Assembly (NCBI RefSeq): GCF_002995495.1
Contig: NZ_PVZV01000001.1
Coordinates: 1-64,000 of the forward strand
Source: Actinocorallia populi
Lineage (GTDB): Bacteria > Actinomycetota > Actinomycetes > Streptosporangiales > Streptosporangiaceae
Length of the DNA: 64,000 bases
Direction of reading: 5' to 3'
Shown here: one piece after another, positions 42,244 to 49,761 of the stretch
How positions within the stretch are numbered: the stretch's first letter is position 1
Layout: each line of letters begins with the position of its first letter
Position numbers and translations under genes: made by a program
The notes under the pieces: model-generated
The model's database searches: none
The model's input: only the letters and a program-made list of their open reading frames with translations
Told to the model about the DNA's origin: nothing

Positions 42244-42261
42244 CTACATTTAAAAGAGTAA
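42244..42261 (+). promoter_or_regulatory. Regulon element copy 4 (CTACATT-N4-AGAGTAA)
   Basis: CTACATT (42244-42250), TAAA, AGAGTAA (42255-42261). It ends just before the AGGAGG ribosome site of the rightward thiolase at 42287, so a protein bound here would sit on its transcription start or leader. Confidence 0.65.
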
Positions 42262-42286
42262 CTAGGAGGAGGAAGGGAGGCGCCGC

Positions 42287-43495
42287 ATGACCGAAGCGCT
42301 GGTACTGGACTACGTGCGCACCGCCCGGGGCAAGGGCTCCAGCCGGGGCGCCCTGCACCGGGTGAGCCCGGTCGAGCTGGTCGTCCGGCTCCAGCGGGCG
42401 CTGGCCGCACGCACCGGGCTCGACCCGTCCCGCGTCCAGGACGTGATCATCGGCTCCGCCTCGCAGGTGGACGAGCAGGGCGCCGACCTCGCCCGCACCG
42501 CGACCCTGCTGGCGGGCTGGGGGCACGGCGTCCCCGGAGCGACGATCAACCGCTTCTGCGCCTCGGGCGTCGACGCCGTCGCGCAGACCGCCGCGCGCAT
42601 CCGCGCCGGGGACCTCTCCCTGGCCGTCGCGGGCGGCGTCGAGAGCGTCTCGCGGGTGCCCATGTTCAGCGACCGCGGGCCGCTGTGGACCGACCCGGAG
42701 ACGATCAGGCACGTCGGCTCGGTGCACATGGGCATCGCCGCCGACCTCAACGCCACCCTCGACGGGCTGACCCGCGAGGAGCTCGACGCCTACGGGGTGG
42801 AGACCCAGCGCAAGGCCGCCCGCGCCTGGGAGGAGGGCGTGCACGCGCGGTCCGTCGTCCCCGTCGAGCTGCCCGACGGGTCGTTCTTCTCCCAGGACGA
42901 GCTGGTCCGCCCCGACACCCGGCCGGAGCAGCTCGCCGCGCTGCCGCCCGCGTTCGCCGGCCTCGGCGCCGAAGGACAGGACGCCATCGCGCTCGCCGCC
43001 CACCCCGAAGCCGGCGAGATCCGCCACCTGCACACCGTCGGCACCTCGCCCGCCCTCGCCGACGGGGCCGCGCTGCTCCTGCTCGGCTCCGCCGAGACCG
43101 CCGCCGCCCTGGGCCTGCGGCCCAGGGCGCGGATCATCGGCTCCGCCGCCGTCGCCACCGACCCCGTGATCATGCTGACGGCCGGGCAGCAGGCCGTCGA
43201 GGCGGTCATCGCCCGCGCCGGGCTCACTCCCGGAGACATCGACGTCTTCGAGTTCGCCGAGGCCTTCGCGGCGCTGTGCCTGAAGTTCCGCCGCGACCTC
43301 GGCGCGGGACCCGACCGGATGAACCCCAACGGCGGCACGATCGCCCTGGGACACGCCTTCGGCGCCACCGGGGCGATCATGGCGGGCGGCTGCGTGGAGG
43401 AACTGGAACGCCGCGGCGGAAGGTACGGGGTGGCCGCGGTCAGCGGCGCCGCCGGGCTGGGCGTCGCGGTACTGATCGAACGGATGGACGCATGA
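42287..43495 (+). CDS. Thiolase family protein with altered catalytic residues
   Basis: Acetyl-CoA C-acyltransferase-like protein of 402 aa. The nucleophile Cys91 (NRFCASG) and the GHAFGATG loop with His356 are present. Two other canonical residues are not: the usual NEAF reads AEAF (324-327), and the C-terminal Cys-x-Gly motif reads VSGAAGLG, with Ser386 in place of the acid/base Cys. It may still cleave thioesters or may act on an unusual acyl-CoA. ATG 42287 has an AGGAGGAGG site. It is first of three genes with 4-nt overlaps (SDR, DUF1295). Confidence 0.88.
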   Translation: MTEALVLDYVRTARGKGSSRGALHRVSPVELVVRLQRALAARTGLDPSRVQDVIIGSASQVDEQGADLARTATLLAGWGHGVPGATINRFCASGVDAVAQTAARIRAGDLSLAVAGGVESVSRVPMFSDRGPLWTDPETIRHVGSVHMGIAADLNATLDGLTREELDAYGVETQRKAARAWEEGVHARSVVPVELPDGSFFSQDELVRPDTRPEQLAALPPAFAGLGAEGQDAIALAAHPEAGEIRHLHTVGTSPALADGAALLLLGSAETAAALGLRPRARIIGSAAVATDPVIMLTAGQQAVEAVIARAGLTPGDIDVFEFAEAFAALCLKFRRDLGAGPDRMNPNGGTIALGHAFGATGAIMAGGCVEELERRGGRYGVAAVSGAAGLGVAVLIERMDA

Positions 43496-44385
43496 GCACC
43501 CCCCTCGACGGACAGGTCGTCGTCATCTCCGGCGGCGGCCGCGGCCTCGGCCGCGCCTTCGCCCTCGACCTCGCGGCGCGCGGCGCGCGCATCGTGGTCA
43601 ACAACCGCAACCGCGTCGTGGACGACCAGGGCCTCGGGCCCGCCGACCACGTCGTCGCCGAGATCAAGGCCATGGGCGGCGAGGCCGTCGCCGAGCACGG
43701 CGACGTGACCGACCCCGCGACGGCGTCGAACGTCGTCCGCCTCGCCCTGGACACCTGGGGCCGGATCGACGCCTGCGTCACCAGCGCCGCCATCAGCGGC
43801 CCGGCCATGTTCCACAAGACGACGCCCGAGGCGTTCGAGGCGGTCATGCGCACCAACGTGCTGGGCAGCTCCCAGATCGCCGCGGCGTGCTCCGCCGTCA
43901 TGCGCGAGCAGCGCCACGGCCGGATCGTGCTCGTCTCCTCCGCCGCCGGGCTGCACGGAGAGCCGACCGTCTCGGCGTACGCGGCCAGCAAGGGCGCCTT
44001 GATCTCCCTCGGCAAGACCATCGCCGTCGAAGGCGCCTCACGCGGCGTCCACACCAACGTCCTGCTCCCGTACGCCACCACGCAGATGACGGACGCCGGC
44101 ATGGACGCCCGCTACCGCGAGGCGATGGACGCCTCCGCCGTCGCCCCCGTCGTCGCCGCCCTGGTCTCCCCCGCGAGCACGCTGAACGGCCAGGTCATCG
44201 TCGCCGCCGCCGGAGGCCTGCGCGTCGCGACGTCCGTCGAGTGGGGCACCGTCGCGTTGACGCCCGGCGCCGACGACCCCGCCGAACTCGCGTCCCTGCT
44301 GGAACGCAGCCGCAAGGGCCCCGCCCACGAATACGCGCACGCCCAGGACGGCTTCCAGGACTTCGCCAAGGAGCTGACGGCATGA
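43492..44385 (+). CDS. SDR, MFE-2-type 3-hydroxyacyl-CoA dehydrogenase-like
   Basis: SDR of 297 aa: GGGRGLG, then the insert IVVNNRNRVVDDQGLGPADHVV resembling the dehydrogenase part of peroxisomal multifunctional enzyme 2/17beta-HSD4. Catalytic Ser in VLVSSAAG, Tyr/Lys in YAASKGA. With the thiolase it would perform the last two beta-oxidation steps, 3-hydroxyacyl-CoA oxidation then cleavage (inference). ATG 43492 overlaps the thiolase stop, and its own stop overlaps the next start. A hydratase is not encoded in this operon. Confidence 0.88.
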   Translation: MSTPLDGQVVVISGGGRGLGRAFALDLAARGARIVVNNRNRVVDDQGLGPADHVVAEIKAMGGEAVAEHGDVTDPATASNVVRLALDTWGRIDACVTSAAISGPAMFHKTTPEAFEAVMRTNVLGSSQIAAACSAVMREQRHGRIVLVSSAAGLHGEPTVSAYAASKGALISLGKTIAVEGASRGVHTNVLLPYATTQMTDAGMDARYREAMDASAVAPVVAALVSPASTLNGQVIVAAAGGLRVATSVEWGTVALTPGADDPAELASLLERSRKGPAHEYAHAQDGFQDFAKELTA

Positions 44386-45185
44386 ACTGGACGGCCCTCC
44401 TGATCAACCTGGGCGCCACCGTCCTGGCCGTGACGCTGACGATGCTCGCCACCATGGCCGTCGCCCTGCGCACCCGCGTGTTCAGCGCCATCGACGTGGT
44501 GTGGGGCCTCGGCTTCGTCGTCATCGCCGCGGTCTCCTACGTCACGTCCTCCCTGCAGGACGCGGGCGACCCCGCCGTACGGCTCATCGCCCTGGCCCTC
44601 ACCGCGGTCTGGGGCCTGCGCCTCGGCCTGTACATCCACACGCGCAACCGCGGCCACGGCGAGGACCCCCGCTACGCCGCCCTGCTGCGCAAGAACCAGG
44701 GCGGGCTCGTCCCCTTCGTCATCCGCACCATCTACCGGCCGCAGGGCTCCATCATGTGGGTGGTCTCCCTCCCCGTCCAGTTCGCGATGTACCAGACCTC
44801 CGGCGTCACCGCCCTCACCTACGCCGCCGTGGCCGTATGGCTGGTCGGCTTCCTCTTCGAGACCGTCGGCGACGCCCAGCTGTCCCGCTTCAAGGCCGAC
44901 CCCGCCAACCAGGGCAAGATCATGGACCGCGGCCTGTGGGCCTGGACCCGCCACCCCAACTACTTCGGCGACGCCACCGTCTGGTGGTCCCTGTTCCTCC
45001 TGTCCTGCTCCCACTGGACCGGCCTCCTGACCGTCGCGGCCCCCGTCCTCATGACCCACACCCTCCTCAACAAGAGCGGCAAGGCCCTCCTCGAACGCCG
45101 CATGTCCCGCCACCGGGGCCCCGAATACGCCGCCTACGTCGCCCGCACCAGCGGCTTCCTCCCCCGCCCCCCACGCCGGACCTGA
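44382..45185 (+). CDS. DUF1295 membrane reductase/methyltransferase-like
   Basis: Integral membrane protein of 267 aa (about six to seven spans) of the DUF1295 family, a branch of the steroid 5-alpha-reductase / isoprenylcysteine methyltransferase superfamily. The signature is WAWTRHPNYFGDATVWWSLFL, with flanking AQLSRFKADPANQGKIMDRG. Relatives act on sterol-, fatty- or isoprenoid-like double bonds. Its co-translation with a thiolase and an SDR suggests a hydrophobic polycyclic or isoprenoid substrate. ATG 44382 overlaps the SDR stop. It is last in the operon. Confidence 0.85.
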   Translation: MNWTALLINLGATVLAVTLTMLATMAVALRTRVFSAIDVVWGLGFVVIAAVSYVTSSLQDAGDPAVRLIALALTAVWGLRLGLYIHTRNRGHGEDPRYAALLRKNQGGLVPFVIRTIYRPQGSIMWVVSLPVQFAMYQTSGVTALTYAAVAVWLVGFLFETVGDAQLSRFKADPANQGKIMDRGLWAWTRHPNYFGDATVWWSLFLLSCSHWTGLLTVAAPVLMTHTLLNKSGKALLERRMSRHRGPEYAAYVARTSGFLPRPPRRT

Positions 45186-45189
45186 ACCT

Positions 45190-47247
45190 TCACACCGGCG
45201 GGGTGATGACGCAGGACCACAGGAAGTCCCGTGCCCTGGTCATGCCCACGTAGAAGCGGCGACGGGAGAGTTCGGAGCGCTCCTGGTCGGAGGGCGCCGG
45301 AGCGGTGTCGTACGGCAGGAAGACGTATTTGAACTCCAATCCCTTGGCACGGAGGTAGGTCCCCAACTTCACCGCGGGAACGGGATGCCCGTCGTAGTGC
45401 TCCAAGCGGAGCACCGGGATGCCCGACTTGGTGAGAAGTCGCTGGTAGTAGTCGATCTGGCGGCGGGTGGCGCAGAGGACGGCCGCGTCAGCCCAGGCGG
45501 ACGAACCGCCCTCGGGCGTGTGGAGGGCTCTGAGTGCATCGATCATGAGCTGGTCGTGCTCGGTGAGAGTGGCGGCCGTTTCGGCCACGTGCCGACCGTC
45601 ATGGTGCACCGCCTCCACATCCTGGCGCCCGTTCTTGCGGGCGCCGTCCAGGTCGTCGAAGGAGTCCTCGGCGATGAGGGACTGCGCGGAGGCCAGGATC
45701 GGAGCGGCGTTGCGGTAATTGGTGCGCAGGACCACGGCCCGTCCTTTGACGTCGATTCCCGCTTCGGACAAGCGGAATCCGCCGGGATAGACCGCCTGCT
45801 GCTCGTCGCCGATCAGCAGAAGACCGTTGGGGCCGTCCCCGCCCAGGGCGTGCACCATTTTGACGGCATTGAGGCTGAGATCTTGCACCTCGTCGACGAC
45901 GACGGCCGAATAAGCCGGTTCCCTGGGCCGTTCGCGGAGTTCTTTCAGAGCCATCGTGATGACGTCGTTGAAGTCGTGGACGCCCTTCTGCGCACGGAGG
46001 AGCTCGTATTCCTCGTACAGAAGCCAGGCCGCCTCACGATGCCGCCCGAGCAGCGCCGTGCGCCTGCCGTGCCGTGCCAGCAGGCGATATTCCTCCAGAG
46101 ACGCCAGACCCCGGCCCTTGATGACGTAGTCGATCTCGTCCCGCCAATACGAGGGCGAGGGGTCCATCTCCGTCAGTGCGCTGTAGGAACCGAAACGCTT
46201 CCAAGCCAGTGAGAACGCCGTCTCGGCCTTCACCACGTCCAGGTTCGCCTTGACGCCGCGTTCGGCCAGGAAAGTGAGAGCCCACCCGTGCAGGCTCGTG
46301 AAATCCACCCGGCCGGCGGTACCCGGTGACATGCGCCGGTGGAACTGCTCCTGCACGCGCGGCAGATTGTTGGCGAACGTCATGTACAGGACACGGCCGG
46401 TGCTGCGCGCGGCCAGATGGGCCACCCGGTGCAGGCCCACCACCGTCTTGCCGGTGCCGGCGGGACCGCTGACCCGGGCAGGGCCGTTCCAACGGCGCCG
46501 GGTGAGGGACACCTGGTCGGGCGCGAGAAAGGTCATCCACTGCTCCACCGGAGCACTGAGAGCGGCTCTCCGCTCCGATTCCTTGAGCTCCTCCACGTCG
46601 AACAGGGCCAGGATCTCTTCTTCGTCCGCAGGCTGTTCCTCGACCTCCGCGCACTCGTACTCCGGAAAAGCGCTCTCCAGATGGCGGACGACCGCCCCGA
46701 TCATCGGCCCCGTCACCCTCTCGGGCTGGGCGAGCAGTTCCCGGACCACGTCGGCGCCGCCCAGCAGGCGGACCCTTCCCGAACTCAGGTCCAGTCGGTG
46801 GCCTTCGAAGACCATCAGCGGACGGACCGCCACAGGCGACATTCCGAGCAGGCCGACCTGCTCCTCGACCACCTGGGTCATCGCGAGCAGCTTGTCGACC
46901 TCCCGGTCCCGGCATTCCGATCCGGCGTGAAGACGGCCGTCCCTGATTTCGGGAACGTCCTTCCACGCTTTGACGTCGATGACGTAAACCCCTGCGGGCC
47001 CGACGAGGATCAGGTCGACGTTCGCCGACCTCGTCCCGGGCCAGCGGCGGTCCCGCAGCCCTTCCCAGCCATAATCACCCAGTACGGAGAGCCTTTTCGC
47101 CACCCGCTCCTCGGCTCCGGCCGCCGCCGTATAGCGCCCGGCCGTTCCCGAGGCCTCTCGTGAGGCCTCCGGGGAAGTACGGACCAACCGCAGAGCACGT
47201 CTGAGCTCCTGCCTTCCCTTCCACCTGGCCGATTCGCCCGCAGCCAC
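45190..47247 (-). CDS. NERD-domain nuclease fused to UvrD-like helicase
   Basis: Protein of 685 aa. N-terminal NERD nuclease-like domain (about 60-190): NVDLILVGPAGVYVIDVKAW, whose Asp/Lys fit the restriction-nuclease-type active site. A superfamily 1 helicase part follows: Walker A GPAGTGKTVV, motif Ia MTFANNLP, Walker B VVVDEVQDLSLNAVK, and end motif RRRFYVGMTRARDFL. It is a DNA-processing, possibly defence or recombination protein. Start GTG 47247 with AAGGAG 4 nt upstream is preferred over the TTG at 47295. It stands alone, next to no other defence genes. Confidence 0.82.
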   Translation of the reverse strand: MAAGESARWKGRQELRRALRLVRTSPEASREASGTAGRYTAAAGAEERVAKRLSVLGDYGWEGLRDRRWPGTRSANVDLILVGPAGVYVIDVKAWKDVPEIRDGRLHAGSECRDREVDKLLAMTQVVEEQVGLLGMSPVAVRPLMVFEGHRLDLSSGRVRLLGGADVVRELLAQPERVTGPMIGAVVRHLESAFPEYECAEVEEQPADEEEILALFDVEELKESERRAALSAPVEQWMTFLAPDQVSLTRRRWNGPARVSGPAGTGKTVVGLHRVAHLAARSTGRVLYMTFANNLPRVQEQFHRRMSPGTAGRVDFTSLHGWALTFLAERGVKANLDVVKAETAFSLAWKRFGSYSALTEMDPSPSYWRDEIDYVIKGRGLASLEEYRLLARHGRRTALLGRHREAAWLLYEEYELLRAQKGVHDFNDVITMALKELRERPREPAYSAVVVDEVQDLSLNAVKMVHALGGDGPNGLLLIGDEQQAVYPGGFRLSEAGIDVKGRAVVLRTNYRNAAPILASAQSLIAEDSFDDLDGARKNGRQDVEAVHHDGRHVAETAATLTEHDQLMIDALRALHTPEGGSSAWADAAVLCATRRQIDYYQRLLTKSGIPVLRLEHYDGHPVPAVKLGTYLRAKGLEFKYVFLPYDTAPAPSDQERSELSRRRFYVGMTRARDFLWSCVITPPV

Positions 47248-47396
47248 CGCGCTCCTTGTTCCACCGCCTATTTCCGCTCTCTCTAGAGATAGCAATAATT
47301 TTCACCATCTGACAGCACCATCAGGTAAGAAATCGCGATATCCGGGTTTCTTCGGAACCGTCGTGCCGCTTTTCGAGCGGGCCGCCCGGCGCGGGC

Positions 47397-47427
47397 TTGA
47401 CCTTGACGTGGGTGTCAAGGGTTAGCT
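47397..47427 (+). promoter_or_regulatory. MerR-type promoter with 19-bp spacer and dyad
   Basis: -35 TTGACC (47397-47402), 19-bp spacer, -10 TTAGCT (47422-47427). A perfect dyad CCTTGAC-N6-GTCAAGG (47401-47420) fills the spacer. The over-long spacer with a central dyad is the hallmark of promoters that MerR proteins untwist to activate. Confidence 0.8.
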
Positions 47428-47459
47428 TCGGGGGGCACGCGACGGAGCCGGGAGGGGCG

Positions 47460-47963
47460 ATGCGGATCGGGGAGCTGGCCGAGCGGGTCGGGGTGAGCAC
47501 GCGGGCTCTGCGCTACTACGAGCAGCAGGGGCTGATCTCGGCGCGGCGCGGTCCGAACGGGTACCGCGAGTACGACGAGTCCGACGTCCGGCTGGTCGCC
47601 GAGATCCGTTCGCTGCTCGCCTCGGGGTTCTCGCTGGAGGACACCCGCCCGTTCCTGGAATGCCTGCGCGCGGGGCATGAGGAGGGCGGATCCTGCCCCG
47701 AGTCCGTCGCCGTGTACCGGCGCAGGCTCGCGGAGATCGACGCGGAGATCCGCTCCCTGATCCGGCGCAGGGCCGAACTGTCCGAGCAGCTGGGGAACGT
47801 CTGCCCCGGCTGCGTGCTGCCCCTGGAGAGAAGAGATGATCACAGTCACGACGGAGACCTTCGACGAGCGGGTGCTCCGCGCCGACAGACCGGTACTGGT
47901 CGATTTCTGGGCGGACTGGTGCCCGCCCTGCAAGATGATCGCCCCGATCCTGGAACAGCTTGA
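47460..47963 (+). CDS. MerR family regulator, Cys-rich (redox type)
   Basis: MerR-type activator, 167 aa as read. DNA-binding domain MRIGELAERVGVSTRALRYYEQQGL, dimerisation coiled coil SVAVYRRRLAEIDAEIRSLI, and cysteines 68, 79, 115 and 118 (a CPGC pair at the end of the coil), suitable for redox or metal sensing. ATG 47460 lies 33 nt after the promoter. The frame has no stop before the trxA start: residues 126-167 overlap trxA by about 128 nt and look like a non-native tail, as homologues end near the CPGC. It is the first gene of a two-gene unit with thioredoxin. Confidence 0.85.
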   Translation: MRIGELAERVGVSTRALRYYEQQGLISARRGPNGYREYDESDVRLVAEIRSLLASGFSLEDTRPFLECLRAGHEEGGSCPESVAVYRRRLAEIDAEIRSLIRRRAELSEQLGNVCPGCVLPLERRDDHSHDGDLRRAGAPRRQTGTGRFLGGLVPALQDDRPDPGTA

Positions 47964-48150
47964 GGCCGAGTACGGCGACCGCCTCACCATCGTCAAGCTC
48001 AACGGCGACGACCACCCCGAGATAGCCCGCCGCTACAACATCATGGGCTTCCCCACCCTCAACCTCTACCGCGACGGCGAACTCGTCCACCAGATCGTCG
48101 GCGCCAAGCCCAAACGCCTCCTCAAGTCCGAACTCGACGCCCACGTCTGA
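47836..48150 (+). CDS. trxA: Thioredoxin (WCPPC)
   Basis: Thioredoxin of 104 aa: active-site WCPPC (Cys29, Cys32), cis-proline in GFPTLN (P73) and the usual YNIMGFP segment. Pro in place of the usual Gly in the C-x-x-C raises redox potential in known variants. ATG 47836 has a GAGAAGAG site that lies in the merR frame. Co-transcribed with the redox-type MerR, so probably induced by disulfide stress (inference). Confidence 0.92.
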   Translation: MITVTTETFDERVLRADRPVLVDFWADWCPPCKMIAPILEQLEAEYGDRLTIVKLNGDDHPEIARRYNIMGFPTLNLYRDGELVHQIVGAKPKRLLKSELDAHV

Positions 48151-48205
48151 CGCCCCCGCCCGGCCGGAACGTGAGGGACGCAGCCCGGCGGGGCAAGGGA
48201 CGTTC

Positions 48206-48496
48206 ATGGACCATTCAGAAACTCCCATACTCGAGGCGCCGGCGGACTACCGGAAGCGGAGAGAGACATCGTGTGACGCTTTCTTCAGCCGCACCGAACA
48301 GGTCCCTTTGTCGGACGCCGTGGGCCGGATCAGCGCCGAGATGTTGACTCCTTACCCGCCCGGAATCCCCGCCGTCATGCCCGGGGAACGCATCACCTCC
48401 ACCGTCCTGGAATACCTGCACAGCGGCGTGAAAGCCGGCATGGTCGTTCCGGACGCCGTCGATTCCGGGCTGGAAACCGTCCGCGTCATGGCTTGA
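48206..48496 (+). pseudogene. Isolated C-terminal domain of Orn/Lys/Arg decarboxylase
   Basis: Frame of 96 aa. From residue 23 it reads DAFFSRTEQVPLSDAVGRIS, AEMLTPYPPGIPAVMPGERI and YLHSGVKAGMVVPD, which is the conserved C-terminal domain of PLP-dependent ornithine/lysine/arginine decarboxylases. The PLP-binding large domain is missing: only 56 nt separate it from trxA, so no upstream part exists. It is thus a truncated remnant, or a stand-alone domain with its own ATG at 48206. No enzymatic activity is expected. Confidence 0.7.
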
Positions 48497-48549
48497 GCGG
48501 TCATGGTCGTCTCGACGGCCTCGCCATCCGGCAGCCTTTTCGGCGATCT

Positions 48550-48948
48550 CTAGAAGTCCTCAGGCCGGTAGACCAGCAGGGCCCAGATGATGACGATGTC
48601 GAGAACGATGACGAGAATGGACCACCACGGGTAGTAGGGAATGAAGAAGAAATGGTCGATCGCCTGGAGCACGGCCAGCGCGACGGCCGGCCAGCGCGCC
48701 CATCTCTTCCCCGACATCAGTGCCAGCGCGATGGCCACGAGCAGCACCCCGAGGATGAGGTGGATCCAGCCCCACCCGGTGGTGCTGAACTCGTAGACGT
48801 AATTCGGAGCGAGAACGAAGAATTCTCTTCTGGCGATGGCCGCGATCCCGACGATGACGCCCCAGATCCCGTTCATGACCATCAGGACCGAGACGAAGAG
48901 CACGACTCCCGACGCGGCCGCCTGGCGGCCGCTCATCTGTCCGTTCAC
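48550..48948 (-). CDS. DUF7144-like four-helix membrane protein
   Basis: Protein of 132 aa with four hydrophobic segments (about 10-35, 60-78, 85-105, 108-125) separated by YVYEFSTTGWGW and HFFFIPYYPWWS, typical of the actinomycete DUF7144 membrane family. Start GTG 48948 with a GGGGGACG site; other small in-frame starts are possible. Function not known. It faces the hemerythrin gene on the opposite strand. Confidence 0.75.
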   Translation of the reverse strand: MNGQMSGRQAAASGVVLFVSVLMVMNGIWGVIVGIAAIARREFFVLAPNYVYEFSTTGWGWIHLILGVLLVAIALALMSGKRWARWPAVALAVLQAIDHFFFIPYYPWWSILVIVLDIVIIWALLVYRPEDF

Positions 48949-49171
48949 CCGTCCCCCCTTTCACCCGCTTCTCTCCTGGTCTCCAGGGCTTTCCCGGGGG
49001 CGCCGCGATCAAGAGCGCGGCCCGTGATCCTTTGCCCTGAACTGCGGAAGATTTCCACCGAGCGGTCCCGGTGGCACGGCATTGACCTGCCAGTGACTCT
49101 TGTCACCGTGGTTCGGCGGTTCTCGGGGGGTACGGCAAAAGACGTATCCGTCTGAATCGAAGGGGGTGGCC

Positions 49172-49723
49172 ATGGCTACCGGTACTCGGGAAGATGTGGT
49201 CGATCTGCTGCTGAAGCAGCATGAGGAGATCCGCGCGCTGCTCGACACCGTCGAGCGGAGCAGCGGTGAGCGACGGAAGCAGAAATTCGACGAGTTGCGT
49301 CAGCTCCTCGCGGTCCACGAGACCGCCGAAGAGGAGGTCGTCCACCCGTACGCGCGGCGGAAGTTCGGCGGGGACGGGGCCGTCGACGAGTTCCTGGACG
49401 AGGAGCGGAAGGGCAAGGAGGTCCTGAAGCGGCTGGAGCAGGTGGAGACCGGCTCCTCGGAATTCCTGCCGCTGTTCCGCGAGCTGCGCGCCTCCATCGA
49501 GGCGCACGCGCGGCACGAGGAGGAGGCGGAGTTCCCGCAGCTGCGGATCAAGGGCTCCGAGGACGAGCTCTCCGGCATGGCCACGCTGGTCAAGGCCGCT
49601 GAGGCAGTCGCGCCCACGCATCCGCGTCCGGGGGTGGAGAGCCAGGCGAAGAACCTCGTCCTGGGTCCGGTGGCCGCGGTCGTCGACCGCGCTAAGGACG
49701 CGATCCACAAGGCGCGCAGCTGA
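49172..49723 (+). CDS. Hemerythrin HHE-domain protein
   Basis: Helical protein of 183 aa. It carries the two HHE half-motifs that bind a diiron centre: KQHEEI and VHETAEEEVVHPYAR, then SIEAHARHEEEAEFPQL. Such proteins bind O2 or NO or sense iron and oxygen. ATG 49172 has an AAGGGGGTGG site; an in-frame start at 49100 is less likely. Monocistronic with a terminator at the end. Confidence 0.9.
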   Translation: MATGTREDVVDLLLKQHEEIRALLDTVERSSGERRKQKFDELRQLLAVHETAEEEVVHPYARRKFGGDGAVDEFLDEERKGKEVLKRLEQVETGSSEFLPLFRELRASIEAHARHEEEAEFPQLRIKGSEDELSGMATLVKAAEAVAPTHPRPGVESQAKNLVLGPVAAVVDRAKDAIHKARS

Positions 49724-49735
49724 TTCGCAGGCGAG

Positions 49736-49761
49736 GGGCGGGGTCTCGGGGGACCCCGCCC
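49736..49761. terminator. Hairpin between hemerythrin and DinB genes
   Basis: Ten-bp stem GGGCGGGGTC (49736-49745) paired with GACCCCGCCC (49752-49761), loop of 6. It overlaps the last bases of the convergent DinB gene. Confidence 0.7.

Noticed and set aside
49100-49171. Longer start of the hemerythrin gene at 49100
   Set aside because: Extra 24 residues have no family similarity; ATG 49172 has a strong AAGGGGGTGG site.
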